DNA of 64,000 bases. Source: Bacillus sp. NTK074B. Its GTDB lineage: Bacteria > Bacillota > Bacilli > Bacillales > Bacillaceae_B. The notes under the pieces were generated by a model. That model was given only the letters and a program-made list of their open reading frames with translations. It made no database searches and was not told the origin of the DNA. Position numbers and translations under genes: made by a program. This document shows positions 51,874-60,909 of the stretch, piece after piece; position 1 is the first letter of the stretch, and every line of letters starts with the position of its first letter. Location: the NCBI RefSeq assembly GCF_017303375.1, contig NZ_JAFKOH010000004.1, positions 62,001-126,000 of the forward strand, given 5' to 3'.

Positions 51874-52951
51874 AGTAAGGTTTACTTTGATAAAAGTAAT
51901 TGGTGGAATGCCACGTGTTGTCAAACTTTTTGTGGAAAATATGAGTCGTCGCCGGTGAAACAGGCGGGATCAACCACGTCCAGTCCCCTGTTACATCACG
52001 GTCGGCCTTTTGCTCGTTCTCTTCAAACAGGCGGAACTGCTGGGCAGCCGTATGATGATCGACAATGCTTACCCCATCTTCTTTGAAAGAATGTAGCACA
52101 GCGATATTCAATTCGATCAGCGCCTTATCCTTCCAAAGGGTTGCTGCTCTCGAAGTATCCAGTCCCATGCAGCTGGCTACTTTCGGGATCAGGTTGTAGC
52201 GGTTTTCATCAGCGAGATTACGCGCTCCAATTTCCGTTTCCATATACCATCCGTTGAACGGGGCCGTCTTATAGGAGATCCCACCGATTTTCAACTCCAT
52301 GTCAGAAATGATCGGGACGCCGTACCACTTCAATCGGAGATCCCGGAACCAATCGAATTCCGGGTGACGGAGAGGTACTTCCAGTGTAAGATGAGGATCA
52401 ATATGTCTCATTCGCGGAAGCTCGTCCCCGATTTGCACGACGAAAGGAAGAACATCAAAGTCCGTCCCCTCTCCCTTCCAGCCAAGTTCCTGGCATTTAT
52501 CCGTGAACTCGATGGAATGGGGATCCCCTCTGAAGTGGCCATTTTCTTTATATCCCGCATACCGGATCAGTTGATGGTTCCATAGCCTAATGTCAGGCTT
52601 ATCAGGCTGCGACGGTCTGAAAACCGTGATCGTGGGACGTATCCTCCCTCCGTTTGAAGCAAATTCCAAATGACGCTCTAACGCACGGAACACGTCCTCC
52701 TCGGTTTCAGCTTCCCGTTCGTCAAATACGTTCAACGAATTCCAGAACAGACGGCCAATGCAACGATTACTGTTCCTCCAGGCCATCTTGGCACCTAAGA
52801 CAAGCTCTTCGTTTGTATGGGTATAGGTTCCCTCTGCAGCAATTTCCTCTTCTATTTGTTGTAAACGAAGCGCGATGTCTGCTTCGCTTTTATCCAGTTC
52901 CTTAAACGCTTGCTCAATGAAGGCTTTCGCTTCATCCATAATCGGTGTCAA
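51872..52951 (-). CDS. nos: Nitric oxide synthase oxygenase
   Basis: A 359-residue bacterial NOS, only the heme/pterin oxygenase domain. Heme-ligating Cys in [16 protein letters not shown], substrate Glu in [21 protein letters not shown], and the C-terminal [18 protein letters not shown] segment. It oxidises arginine to NO and citrulline using general cellular reductases. The start TTG 52951 lies eight bases after AGGGAAG; an ATG four codons later is less well placed. NO made here would be detoxified by Hmp, whose gene in this window is frameshifted. Confidence 0.95.
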   Translation of the reverse strand: MTPIMDEAKAFIEQAFKELDKSEADIALRLQQIEEEIAAEGTYTHTNEELVLGAKMAWRNSNRCIGRLFWNSLNVFDEREAETEEDVFRALERHLEFASNGGRIRPTITVFRPSQPDKPDIRLWNHQLIRYAGYKENGHFRGDPHSIEFTDKCQELGWKGEGTDFDVLPFVVQIGDELPRMRHIDPHLTLEVPLRHPEFDWFRDLRLKWYGVPIISDMELKIGGISYKTAPFNGWYMETEIGARNLADENRYNLIPKVASCMGLDTSRAATLWKDKALIELNIAVLHSFKEDGVSIVDHHTAAQQFRLFEENEQKADRDVTGDWTWLIPPVSPATTHIFHKKFDNTWHSTNYFYQSKPY

Positions 52952-53053
52952 TATAATCGCTTCCCTACTATCTTATTCAGCGCATACTGTACCTTCAAGT
53001 ATACCATTTTTCCCATATCTTTTTCCTTGGTACATTTGAACAACCGTTGAATT

Positions 53054-53572
53054 CTAAGAGGTTACGGCTTTCTCATAACATCTGTATTCCTGATGTCCCT
53101 CCGGTTTAGAGGTGAAATAAACAGAGCCTCGATACTCATACCCCATTTTTTCATAGAGAGAGTTGGCTCCCGTGTTTCTGGAGTATGCATCCAGCCGAAT
53201 ACTTCTGTAGCCTTTTTCTCCGGCAAGTTCCTCACATTTTCCCATGAACGTCTTCCCGAGTCCCTTCCCTTGCTGAAGGGGATCAAGAAACAGGGTATGA
53301 ATCACCCATTCATCATCAAGCTGCCAAGGGATTTCCGACCATTCAGGTGACTGCCATTCATTGAGAGTGGCTGACCCTGCCACTTCCCCCTCCACCATGA
53401 GCACATAGAGGTTCCCGTTATCCACCACTTCTTCAAAATACTCCCTGCTTGGGTACTCATCGTTCCATTGAAGAAGGCCATTCTCATCCAGATCCTTTTT
53501 GCATCTGATATAAACGTCCATGATGGTATCGAGCTGCTCTCGGGATGCCCTGATTAATTGTATATTCATCAT
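53054..53572 (-). CDS. GNAT N-acetyltransferase
   Basis: A 172-residue acetyltransferase. Acetyl-CoA loop HTLFLDPLQQGKGLGKTFMG followed by IRLDAYSRNTGANSLYEKMGYE is the canonical motif A/B arrangement. Substrate unknown. GCAGGAGA precedes ATG. It lies about 100 bp upstream of nos on the same strand, with no clear terminator between, and downstream of the flavin oxidoreductase gene. Confidence 0.88.
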   Translation of the reverse strand: MMNIQLIRASREQLDTIMDVYIRCKKDLDENGLLQWNDEYPSREYFEEVVDNGNLYVLMVEGEVAGSATLNEWQSPEWSEIPWQLDDEWVIHTLFLDPLQQGKGLGKTFMGKCEELAGEKGYRSIRLDAYSRNTGANSLYEKMGYEYRGSVYFTSKPEGHQEYRCYEKAVTS

Positions 53573-53651
53573 TTATCTCCTGCTATCCATTGATTTATGT
53601 ATCCTTTATAGTCTTTGTCCTGAGAAGGGCCGTTATGCGGACAGTTCAAAT

Positions 53652-54617
53652 TCACTTTCCCTTGCTGGCAACCCTTTCCCCTGCTGAAATCCCGGATAAG
53701 TAAGCACTTTCAAAGCGCGTCCTCGAAGCTTCGTCATCTTCACGGAGAAACGCATCTCCACAGACAATGATCCTTTTACTTGCCCCGACTTCCACATACG
53801 GGCTGCGCATCACCTTCTCTGCCTCAGCATATCTCCAACGCTTCAACTCTGCTCCTGCAACTTCAGTTCCCTCTGCAAGGTGGCGTTCTGCCACTCTTTG
53901 GATTTCTGTACGTATCTCGTTGTCCTTGCGGCTTTCATTTTTCTTCGACCACTCCCCTGTCATATAGACACTTACAGTGACTGACGGGGAAATCCCTTTC
54001 TTATGGTGGTCCACCACCCTCTCAACCCCTTCAGGGAGATTCTCATCCACATGTCCTGGTGAGGGAATGCTGCTTGATCCATTGAACGTGAACATGCCAA
54101 CAAAACAAGGGGCAAATGAGATAGTAGAAAGGCTTGGTTCAGTCACTCCCGAAAGCAGCGACAGTGCCTGGGGGACTGGAGCCGTTACGATACATTGATT
54201 CGCGAAGATGTTTTCTCCGCTTTCCAGTTCTATTTCAAGAGGTCCGTCCCTCTCCTCACGAATGGAAGATACTTTCGTGTTCAGTTTGACGGGAATGGTT
54301 TCTGCCAGTTGTTTGGCAAGGGCATTCATTCCATTCACGGATGTGTACCGGGGATAGGGGTTTCCAAACCATCGTTTTACACGCCCTTCCCCGAGCCATT
54401 TATCTACATCTTCTTGGAGCTCTCTGGACCGGACGGTGAAGAACTGTGCTCCGTGGTCGGCCTTCCCTTCCCCCATTCGCCTCGTGGCAAGTCTCCCTCC
54501 GACACTCCTGCTCTTCTCTACTATGAGAATATCTTCTATTCCTTTTTCCAACAAGGTCCTTGCTGCCATAATTCCCGACAGGCCGCCCCCGATAATGATC
54601 ACTTCTTTGGTCGTCAT
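53652..54617 (-). CDS. Renalase-like FAD-dependent oxidoreductase
   Basis: A 321-residue flavoprotein with N-terminal FAD motif IIIGGGLSGIMAARTLLEKG, a following RLATRRMG and DHGAQFFTVRS characteristic of the renalase/amine-oxidase-like family, and C-terminal ICGDAFLREDDEASRTRFESAYLSG. Bacterial renalases oxidise misreduced isomers of NAD(P)H, so a housekeeping role in dinucleotide repair is plausible. RBS GAGGATGAG before ATG. It follows the ABC-F gene on the same strand, separated by a terminator. Confidence 0.85.
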   Translation of the reverse strand: MTTKEVIIIGGGLSGIMAARTLLEKGIEDILIVEKSRSVGGRLATRRMGEGKADHGAQFFTVRSRELQEDVDKWLGEGRVKRWFGNPYPRYTSVNGMNALAKQLAETIPVKLNTKVSSIREERDGPLEIELESGENIFANQCIVTAPVPQALSLLSGVTEPSLSTISFAPCFVGMFTFNGSSSIPSPGHVDENLPEGVERVVDHHKKGISPSVTVSVYMTGEWSKKNESRKDNEIRTEIQRVAERHLAEGTEVAGAELKRWRYAEAEKVMRSPYVEVGASKRIIVCGDAFLREDDEASRTRFESAYLSGISAGERVASKGK

Positions 54618-54667
54618 GTTCTCTCATCCTCTCTTTGCTTTCATTATACGAATTTCATCTGAAAAAA

Positions 54668-54705
54668 TGGAAGGGAGATGACTCCTGTCGTCATCTCCCT
54701 TTCAT
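54668..54705 (-). terminator. Terminator of the ABC-F gene
   Basis: GAAAGGGAGATGACG with its complement (loop ACAGGA), followed by CATTTTTTC on the minus strand. Confidence 0.85.
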
Positions 54706-56585
54706 TATGCCAAGCATTCCTCTAACTCTTGATACATCCGGTTTCGTTCCTGTTCTTTTTGCTCTTTTTCCTTGTACAGGTCTTGTAGGACGTCCAGATC
54801 ATCCATTGAGAGAAGCCTCTCATCGATGGCGAAGATCTCCGCTTCCACCCGCTCAAGATCCGCTTCGATTTCCTCTATCTTTCGGGATGGTTTCAGTTTC
54901 TCCTGAACTGCTTTAGGTTCCGGTCCCTTCACAGCTTTCACGACAGGCTCTTCAGGTGCCATTTCAGCAAGCTTCTCTTTCGCCCAGCTGTAGGGTCCAT
55001 CAAAGAAGTAAAGTCCCCCCCCATGAATCCAATACGTTTTATGAAACAGCTTATTTAAAAAGTAGCGGTCATGGGATACGGCAAGGATCGTGCCCCTGAA
55101 ATCCTCCAGTGCGTCCTCCAGCACTTCTCTCGAATCGATGTCCAAATGGTTCGTCGGCTCATCGAGGACAAGGAAATTGATGTCCTGATGCATGAGCTGG
55201 GCAAGTCTGAGCCTCATCTTTTCCCCTCCGCTCAATTGACCGACCTTTCTGAACACACTCGGTCCGTAAAACAGGAACTTGGCGAGAATATGCCGGGCAT
55301 CCCCCTCTGTTACAGGTACTTCTTCCCTGAAGGCATCAATCAACCTGACCGCGGGATCTGCCACTGTAAAGTGCTGCGATAGATACCCGAGCTTCACATT
55401 GCTTCCGATCTTCACTATACCGTTATCCGCTGTTTCCTGCCCGAGGAGCATCTTGATGATCGTCGATTTCCCCGTTCCGTTCTGACCGACGATGGCTGTA
55501 CGGTCCTTGAAATGGACGTGAAGACCGGCATCTTCAAATAAGATCTTCTCCCCATAGGCTTTCGAAACATCTTCCATGGAAAACACGATTTTCCCACTTC
55601 GATCACTTTCGTCAAATTCCAACCCCATCTTTTTGCGGTCAAGGATCGGCTTCTTCATTTTCTCCATCCGCTCTAAGGCCCTTTCCATATTACGTGCCCG
55701 TTTGTGAAGGGCTTCATTCGGGGGATTGGCCTGATTCGCCCATTCTTTCAGTCTTTTAATAGCCTCTCTCATTTTCTTGATTTTCTTCTGCTGCTCCTGA
55801 TAGGCCTGGAACTCGATCATCAAACGTTCTTCCTTTTCTTTCACGAATCCGGAGTAGTTCTCATGATAGACCGTCAACTCACCGTCCTCTAAGTCATATA
55901 CCTTCGTAATGACGTGATCGAGGAAATAACGGTCATGGGAAATGCACATCACGGTCCCTTCATACTCTTTCAGAAAGTCCTCCAGCCATTCGACTGCCCC
56001 GATATCCAGATGGTTCGTCGGTTCGTCCAGAAGCAATAAGTCCGGCCTTTGCAGGAGGATCAGCCCGAGGCAAAGCTTCGTCTGCTCCCCACCGCTGCAG
56101 GCATTAAAGTCTTTATCCACGAGTTCTTCTATACTGAGGCCGTTCACGATCTTCCCAATATTGGATTCTATCTCATATCCCCCTGAAAGGGCGAATTGAT
56201 CCTGCAGCTTCCCGTACTCGGCTAATAAACGGTTGAGCGTGTCAGGATCCTTTTCTGTTCCCATTGAACTCTCAAGCTCTTTTAACCGTTCACCTGTTTC
56301 GATTAAATCAGAAAACGCGGACCGCAGGACGTCTATCCCCTTCGTACCCTCTCCGTACTGAGGGATTTGCGCAAGGTAGCCTACCTTCGCCCCCTTTTTC
56401 AAATGGATAAGTCCTTTATCCGGTGTTTCCACCCCTGAAAGGAGCTTAAATATCGTCGTCTTTCCTGTCCCGTTCCGACCGACGAGTCCGATCCGGGATC
56501 CTTCGGGTATTTCAAAGGATAAATCCTCAAATATGAGATTTCCACCAAACATCTTGCTCAATTCCTGTGCGCTGCATATAATCAT
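54705..56585 (-). CDS. ABC-F family ribosome-associated ATPase
   Basis: A 626-residue soluble protein with two ATPase cassettes: Walker A GLVGRNGTGKTT and AIVGQNGTGKST, signatures ACSGGEQTKL and QLSGGEKMRLRL, Walker B LLLLDEPTNHLD and FLVLDEPTNHLD. The two are joined by the charged P-site tRNA-interaction linker (about 240-325), with a C-terminal coiled coil (about 560-626). ABC-F proteins dislodge antibiotics from, or rescue, stalled ribosomes. AAAGGAAGAGG precedes ATG. The leader region (small ORF plus terminators) implies inducible attenuation, typical of antibiotic-resistance ABC-F genes, although a housekeeping YdiF/YfmR-type role is possible. Confidence 0.92.
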   Translation of the reverse strand: MIICSAQELSKMFGGNLIFEDLSFEIPEGSRIGLVGRNGTGKTTIFKLLSGVETPDKGLIHLKKGAKVGYLAQIPQYGEGTKGIDVLRSAFSDLIETGERLKELESSMGTEKDPDTLNRLLAEYGKLQDQFALSGGYEIESNIGKIVNGLSIEELVDKDFNACSGGEQTKLCLGLILLQRPDLLLLDEPTNHLDIGAVEWLEDFLKEYEGTVMCISHDRYFLDHVITKVYDLEDGELTVYHENYSGFVKEKEERLMIEFQAYQEQQKKIKKMREAIKRLKEWANQANPPNEALHKRARNMERALERMEKMKKPILDRKKMGLEFDESDRSGKIVFSMEDVSKAYGEKILFEDAGLHVHFKDRTAIVGQNGTGKSTIIKMLLGQETADNGIVKIGSNVKLGYLSQHFTVADPAVRLIDAFREEVPVTEGDARHILAKFLFYGPSVFRKVGQLSGGEKMRLRLAQLMHQDINFLVLDEPTNHLDIDSREVLEDALEDFRGTILAVSHDRYFLNKLFHKTYWIHGGGLYFFDGPYSWAKEKLAEMAPEEPVVKAVKGPEPKAVQEKLKPSRKIEEIEADLERVEAEIFAIDERLLSMDDLDVLQDLYKEKEQKEQERNRMYQELEECLA

Positions 56586-56618
56586 TTTCCTCTTCCTTTC
56601 GAGTATCTTTATATAGAG

Positions 56619-56813
56619 GTAAGAGGTTCAACAAAAAAGCCATGGAGAAGCAGAAGGCTCCCCCATGGCCGATGGAAATGCGGTTTAAATACACCGCACT
56701 CCGTTTTTTTATAAAAGAACAGATAAAAAAAGAGAGCGAAAACGCCCCCTTTTTCCGATTCTTTCATAGAAAAGTGATTGGAATTGAGACCTCTTACCGT
56801 TCAGTATTCATAT
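56619..56813 (-). promoter_or_regulatory. Attenuator in the ABC-F leader
   Basis: Two terminator-like hairpins on the minus strand: GGGGGCG-TTTT-CGCTCTC followed by T7 (56725-56749) and GCCATGG/CCATGGC followed by T6 (56633-56669), with a third hairpin TGCGGT/ACCGCA between them. GTAAGAGGT near the leader ORF (56789-56797) is exactly complementary to ACCTCTTAC just before the ABC-F gene (56619-56627), giving a possible alternative long-range pairing. Confidence 0.68.
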
Positions 56814-56817
56814 TCAT
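56794..56817 (-). CDS. Second mini-ORF in the ABC-F leader, 7 aa
   Basis: MNMNTER, whose ATG overlaps the stop of the 37-codon leader ORF (ATGA) and whose stop lies inside the GTAAGAGGT pairing element. Translation here would mask that element. No independent ribosome site, so re-initiation would be needed; speculative. Confidence 0.35.
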   Translation of the reverse strand: MNMNTER

Positions 56818-56927
56818 TTGCTGAAAAAGGGCATACGTGTCCCCTTGAACGCAAATGCATGAAAAATTGCACGGCAAAAGTAAATAAAATCTAAATACTT
56901 TCCACGCAATCCTACAGAACGATTCAT
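56814..56927 (-). CDS. Leader peptide ORF of the ABC-F gene, 37 aa
   Basis: ATG 56927 is preceded by AAGGAGGTGG at ideal distance. The product starts MNRSVGLRGKYLDFIYFCRA and ends in FAFKGTRMPFFSK; it is rich in Phe and basic residues and unlike known stable proteins. It ends about 65 bases before the first terminator hairpin. Ribosome stalling on such leader peptides by antibiotics controls several ABC-F genes, so a regulatory role is likely, but the ORF could also be a small protein of its own. Confidence 0.6.
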   Translation of the reverse strand: MNRSVGLRGKYLDFIYFCRAIFHAFAFKGTRMPFFSK

Positions 56928-57007
56928 CTCAATTCCACCTCCTTCTATCCTTACACGAAATTTTATAAATCTATTATACAATTATTCAGAAAGCTTTTGC
57001 AATCTGT

Positions 57008-58648
57008 TTATTCCTTTTTATACAAAATCCTTGATAACACCAGGCCGATGACTCCGATTGGAATCAGGATCATGGCACGGATCGTGAAGTCCAGGAACAC
57101 AAGGTCGGCAAGAAAAAATTTCACTAAGGCAAGGGCCAGGAAGCTGATTCCCACCCAGCGGTAGAACACATCCTTTCTGCTTTCCCCATAAATGAGATAG
57201 CCGATGGACAGTGCTGCAATCGCAACGGTGAAGGCCGTCGTCCGCGGTGTGTACTCCCAGCCGATGACGATGAAACCCGTCAATCGCAGGACAAAGAACA
57301 TGACGAGACCGGTCAGCACGACTTTCACCGCAGTGGTGGTAAAATTCAGGAACGAAGATTCCCCCTTATTGATTCCGGAAATCAAATAAACATACAGAAA
57401 TGCCAGGATGAAAATCGGCAGCTCAACACTGAAGAAATCCTCCGTTGCACTGGTCATCATTCCCAAGAAAGAATACAACATTAAAAGGAGCGAACCTGCA
57501 AGGCCGACATAGCTCTCCCTTCTCCCAGCGAGCCACAACAGGGCATTCGCCTGTATGGCCACCAGTACGAATCGCCAATCGTATTCAAACCATTCAAATA
57601 GCAAGAGCAGCACATGCAGGAATCCAAGAACAAGCAAGACATCTTTCGTCCTCTTCTTCTCCTTCGGCTCTATGAAAGACACCCCGATATACACAGCAGC
57701 AAACGCCATATAGTAGTAAAGTGGAATTTCTGCATAGACATCATTCAACAACCCAAGAAGGATAAAGCAGCCCGTCACGAGAGCCGGAATCATCTCGGCG
57801 CTCACACGTTCATCCCGATTAAGGATAATCAGCAACAAAATGTACAGGTGCTGAATCGCAAACGGGATAAGGACGGTCAATGTGACCTCCCCTACTCCAA
57901 AGGCTGTAAAGAAGAACAGGGAGAAATAAAGTAAATAATAATGAATATTCCAGGCAATCCGATACCTCTTCCACGTGCTGAACGTCATCAACACAAAGAA
58001 CAGTACAAGCTCATAGCCGTAAAACAGCCACTCATTCCGTTCGTCCCCTGCAAAGATGAACGGAAACAGATATGCACCGGCCCCGATCAAACAAAGGATC
58101 AACTGAGAATCGTGCTTATGAGATGCCCACAACCCGACGGATATGATGGCGATTAAAAATAGATTAGTAGTGAGTCCTCCTATATAACCGTATAGGATGT
58201 TAGCTGAAAATAATGTTATGATCGCAAGGACAATACTTCCTGAAAGAAGAGTGATGGATAGCTTACGCTGATCCCGGTTGTATTTTTCTCCTAGTAGATA
58301 CATCACAATGCTGATCAGGGCACCGCTCAGCACCCTTAACCCCGGCGTGACCCAGCCGTTTTGGGAAGCCGCCATGAACCCCCAGATACTGCCTATTAAA
58401 AGGACGAATAAGAATACTTTTGGAAGCCAGCGCTCCACTGAAAAATCAAATGGGTCCTTTTCTATAGATAGCTCCGTTTCTTTGGCAAGCACCTGCTTTT
58501 CTTGCGGCTCGGTGTCGTTCTCTGCATTTGGTATGACATGTGATTCGTTTACACTCTTTGCCACAATCAACTGCCTTTTGACGAGATACAATTCTTTTTC
58601 CAGAAAGCTGATTTTTTTCTCCAGTCGTTCAAATTCTTCTTTTTCCAA
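57008..58648 (-). CDS. DUF2339 multi-span membrane protein
   Basis: A 546-residue protein with an N-terminal coiled coil (EFERLEKKISFLEKELYLVK) and linker to about residue 75, then about 16-18 hydrophobic helices to the end. The start of the membrane part (SVERWLPKVFLFVLLIGSIW) fits the DUF2339 family, whose function is unknown. TTG 58648, eight bases after AGGGGG, is preferred to the GTG three codons earlier, which touches the ribosome site. Monocistronic. Confidence 0.82.
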   Translation of the reverse strand: MEKEEFERLEKKISFLEKELYLVKRQLIVAKSVNESHVIPNAENDTEPQEKQVLAKETELSIEKDPFDFSVERWLPKVFLFVLLIGSIWGFMAASQNGWVTPGLRVLSGALISIVMYLLGEKYNRDQRKLSITLLSGSIVLAIITLFSANILYGYIGGLTTNLFLIAIISVGLWASHKHDSQLILCLIGAGAYLFPFIFAGDERNEWLFYGYELVLFFVLMTFSTWKRYRIAWNIHYYLLYFSLFFFTAFGVGEVTLTVLIPFAIQHLYILLLIILNRDERVSAEMIPALVTGCFILLGLLNDVYAEIPLYYYMAFAAVYIGVSFIEPKEKKRTKDVLLVLGFLHVLLLLFEWFEYDWRFVLVAIQANALLWLAGRRESYVGLAGSLLLMLYSFLGMMTSATEDFFSVELPIFILAFLYVYLISGINKGESSFLNFTTTAVKVVLTGLVMFFVLRLTGFIVIGWEYTPRTTAFTVAIAALSIGYLIYGESRKDVFYRWVGISFLALALVKFFLADLVFLDFTIRAMILIPIGVIGLVLSRILYKKE

Positions 58649-58737
58649 TATCCACACCCCCTTACTTCTATTTATACAGGAAGGCTGGGATTATTTCCTT
58701 TATTTTCTGGAAGGGAATGGCGATTTTTTTGACATAA

Positions 58738-58770
58738 AAAGACTCCACCTTATGAAAGATGGAGTCTTGC
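58738..58770 (-). terminator. Terminator of the YitT-family gene
   Basis: AGACTCCA/TGGAGTCT stem with an inner CTT/AAG pair, then TTTTTATG on the minus strand, just after the stop codon. Confidence 0.87.
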
Positions 58771-58772
58771 TT

Positions 58773-59621
58773 CTAAGCTAATCGTTTAAAGTTTTGACCA
58801 AGAATTTCATTCATGGTGTGAACCGTGATGAATGCACGGTTATCCACCTGCGTGATGAAACCTTTCAGCTTGGAGAAGTCCTTGCGCCCCAGGATCGTCG
58901 TGATGACTTCCTTCTCATCGGACGTGAACGCCCCGGTTGCTGTATGGATCGTCGCACCTTTTCCAAGTTCATGAACGATATAGGATTTGATTTCATCACT
59001 GTAACGGCTGATGATGACAATCTCCTTATTCGAATTGAATTGTTGCAAAGCATAATCGATGACGAGTCCATTCAGGATGACACCGAAGAAAGCATACATT
59101 CCGACTTGAGGACCGAACAGGACTGCCGATGACAGAGCGATGGATAGATCCGCCAACAGCACGCCTCGTCCCACATCTATATTGAAATATTTATTAAAGA
59201 TCAAGGCGATGATATCCGTTCCACCCGTTGATGCCTGCTGGTTGAACACGATGGCCATACCGGTTGCGGCAATGCATTGACCGATAATCAATTGAATCAA
59301 GATATCATTGCTTAGTGGTGCGCTCATTGGAGCAAATCTCTCTAGTAACCAGACATAAAACGAAAGGGCAAAACTCGCGTAGATGGTTTTCGCACCGAAA
59401 TTAAAGCCGAGAAAGATCACACCGACGATAAACAGAATGATATTGATGATTATCATGAACAAACCAAGAGACATTCCCGGAAACAGATCGTTCATGATGA
59501 TCGACAACCCACTGACTCCCCCTGTCGCTAAATTATTAGGCGATAAGAAAAAATGGACATTCACTGAAACTAAAAATGCACCCAGATTCATCATTAAGAA
59601 GGAAAGTATTCTTTGTCGCAT
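58773..59621 (-). CDS. YitT family membrane protein (DUF161/DUF2179)
   Basis: ATG 59621 after AAGGAGG gives a 282-residue product, the usual family length; upstream codons lack conservation. Residues 1-195 hold about five helices (LSFLMMNLGAFLVSVNVHFF, ATGGVSGLSIIMN), and the C-terminal soluble DUF2179 domain (about 200-282, IHTATGAFTSDEKEVITTIL) may bind a nucleotide. Function unknown; Bacillus has several paralogues. Monocistronic with its own terminator. Confidence 0.9.
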   Translation of the reverse strand: MRQRILSFLMMNLGAFLVSVNVHFFLSPNNLATGGVSGLSIIMNDLFPGMSLGLFMIIINIILFIVGVIFLGFNFGAKTIYASFALSFYVWLLERFAPMSAPLSNDILIQLIIGQCIAATGMAIVFNQQASTGGTDIIALIFNKYFNIDVGRGVLLADLSIALSSAVLFGPQVGMYAFFGVILNGLVIDYALQQFNSNKEIVIISRYSDEIKSYIVHELGKGATIHTATGAFTSDEKEVITTILGRKDFSKLKGFITQVDNRAFITVHTMNEILGQNFKRLA

Positions 59622-60045
59622 CACCGCAACCTCCTTTTTCTTTAAGATTTTTTTGGTTTTCCGTAAATAGTTGAACAACGGGATTATAAAGCCCACCAAG
59701 ACCCTTTGTAAAGGGAATCCGGCTAAAAAAATAAGGTTTAATAATTGTGAAAATTGGAAGGGTTTTCAGATGGGATGAGAATGGGGTTTTGAATTTTTGA
59801 GTAGTCTCCACGGAAATGGGAAGGTATGGAAAAAATGCCGTGTTTTTATAGCATGGTCGATATCCTGAAAATCCCGTTGATATTTCCACAGAAAGGGTGA
59901 ATAACTTCTCGTTCAATAAAAAAAGCCCCCTTCACCATAGAAGCGAGCTTCGTTTCAACCAAATTCTTTCCATATATGAACTGGCAATTGCAATTCCAAC
60001 TCACACAGGAATGGAAAGATCCTTCACGTCTAATTCCATTAAAAA
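59622..60045. other. Gene-free stretch between the YitT and queF genes
   Basis: No ORF with a ribosome site on either strand. It must contain the promoter of the YitT-family gene, but no clear -35/-10 pair was identified. Confidence 0.35.
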
Positions 60046-60073
60046 AGGACGATTCCCCAAACAGAATCGTCCA
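60046..60073 (-). terminator. Terminator of queF
   Basis: GGACGATTC/GAATCGTCC stem with an 8-nt loop and T6 on the minus strand. Confidence 0.9.
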
Positions 60074-60079
60074 CTCACC

Positions 60080-60577
60080 TTATCGGTTATCAATTTTCTC
60101 CGGATACAAATCATGATTCATCAAACGATGATCTGCCATCGTTTCGTATTTCGTACCGGGCTTTCCATAGTTGCAGTACGGATCGATGCTGATTCCGCCA
60201 CGGGGGGTGAATTTTCCCCATACTTCGATATAGCGCGGATCCATTAATTCGATGAGATCATTCATGATGATGTTCATGCAGTCTTCGTGAAAATCCCCGT
60301 GATTACGGAAGCTGAACAGGTACAGTTTGAGTGATTTGCTTTCCACCATCTTCTCACCTGGTATATAGCTGATATAGATAGTGGCAAAATCCGGCTGACC
60401 GGTCTTCGGACACAGACTTGTGAATTCCGGGCAATTGAATTTCACGAAATAGTCCCGATTCGGGTGCTTATTGTCGAATGACTCCAGGATATGAGGCGCA
60501 TACTCGAACAAGTAATTTGTCCCTTGATTCCCTAATAATGATAAATCTGTTAAATCTTCGTCTTTACGTCCAGACAT
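60080..60577 (-). CDS. queF: NADPH-dependent 7-cyano-7-deazaguanine reductase
   Basis: Reduces preQ0 to preQ1 in queuosine synthesis. The 165 residues carry the unimodular QueF signature: catalytic Cys in [20 protein letters not shown], substrate Glu in [20 protein letters not shown], and a C-terminal [18 protein letters not shown]. Cytoplasmic. RBS GAGGAGGA precedes ATG. It is a single gene here, without queC, queD or queE beside it, and is controlled by a preQ1 riboswitch about 160 bases upstream. Confidence 0.96.
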   Translation of the reverse strand: MSGRKDEDLTDLSLLGNQGTNYLFEYAPHILESFDNKHPNRDYFVKFNCPEFTSLCPKTGQPDFATIYISYIPGEKMVESKSLKLYLFSFRNHGDFHEDCMNIIMNDLIELMDPRYIEVWGKFTPRGGISIDPYCNYGKPGTKYETMADHRLMNHDLYPEKIDNR

Positions 60578-60687
60578 GTAAAAATCCTCCTCTTCATAGT
60601 GACCCGAATGAAGGAGGACATAGCATTAGCCTAAGAATCAACGGAACAGGCAGTAAAATTGCAATATATATGGAATCCTGTTACGCT

Positions 60688-60715
60688 AAAAGGATAACTT
60701 GGCAAGGATTTGTCC
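60688..60715 (-). terminator. Terminator-like hairpin below the preQ1 aptamer
   Basis: ACTTGG/CCAAGT stem with an 11-nt loop followed by TATCCTTTTAG on the minus strand; probably part of the riboswitch expression platform. Confidence 0.5.
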
Positions 60716-60735
60716 AAGTCAGATTCATAGAACCA

Positions 60736-60773
60736 TAGTTTTTTATAGAGGGTTAATGCTATGAACCTCTCTC
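60736..60773 (-). promoter_or_regulatory. preQ1-I riboswitch
   Basis: Minus strand GAGAGGTTCATAGCATTAACC then CTCTATAAAAAACTA: hairpin AGAGG/CCTCT, the conserved C-rich loop and the A-rich tail AAAAAACTA that forms the H-type pseudoknot. It lies between a promoter and queF. Confidence 0.92.
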
Positions 60774-60807
60774 AGTTAGCCTAGTGATACTTGGTGTTAT
60801 AGAGGTA

Positions 60808-60836
60808 ATATTAAAGAAGAATTTTGGGAAAGTCAA
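60808..60836 (-). promoter_or_regulatory. SigA promoter of queF
   Basis: TTGACT (60831-60836), 17-bp spacer, TAATAT (60808-60813) on the minus strand, ending about 25-30 bp before the preQ1 aptamer. Confidence 0.75.
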
Positions 60837-60909
60837 TCCGCGTTCAGCAGGATTTTAGTTTAAATCAATAGAATTTATTAAACGGTATTTTTGCTAGGAG
60901 TGATCGTTA

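Noticed and set aside
59536-59916. 126-aa minus-strand ORF before the YitT-family gene
   Set aside because: No ribosome site, overlaps the start of a well-supported gene in another frame, and has no recognisable composition.
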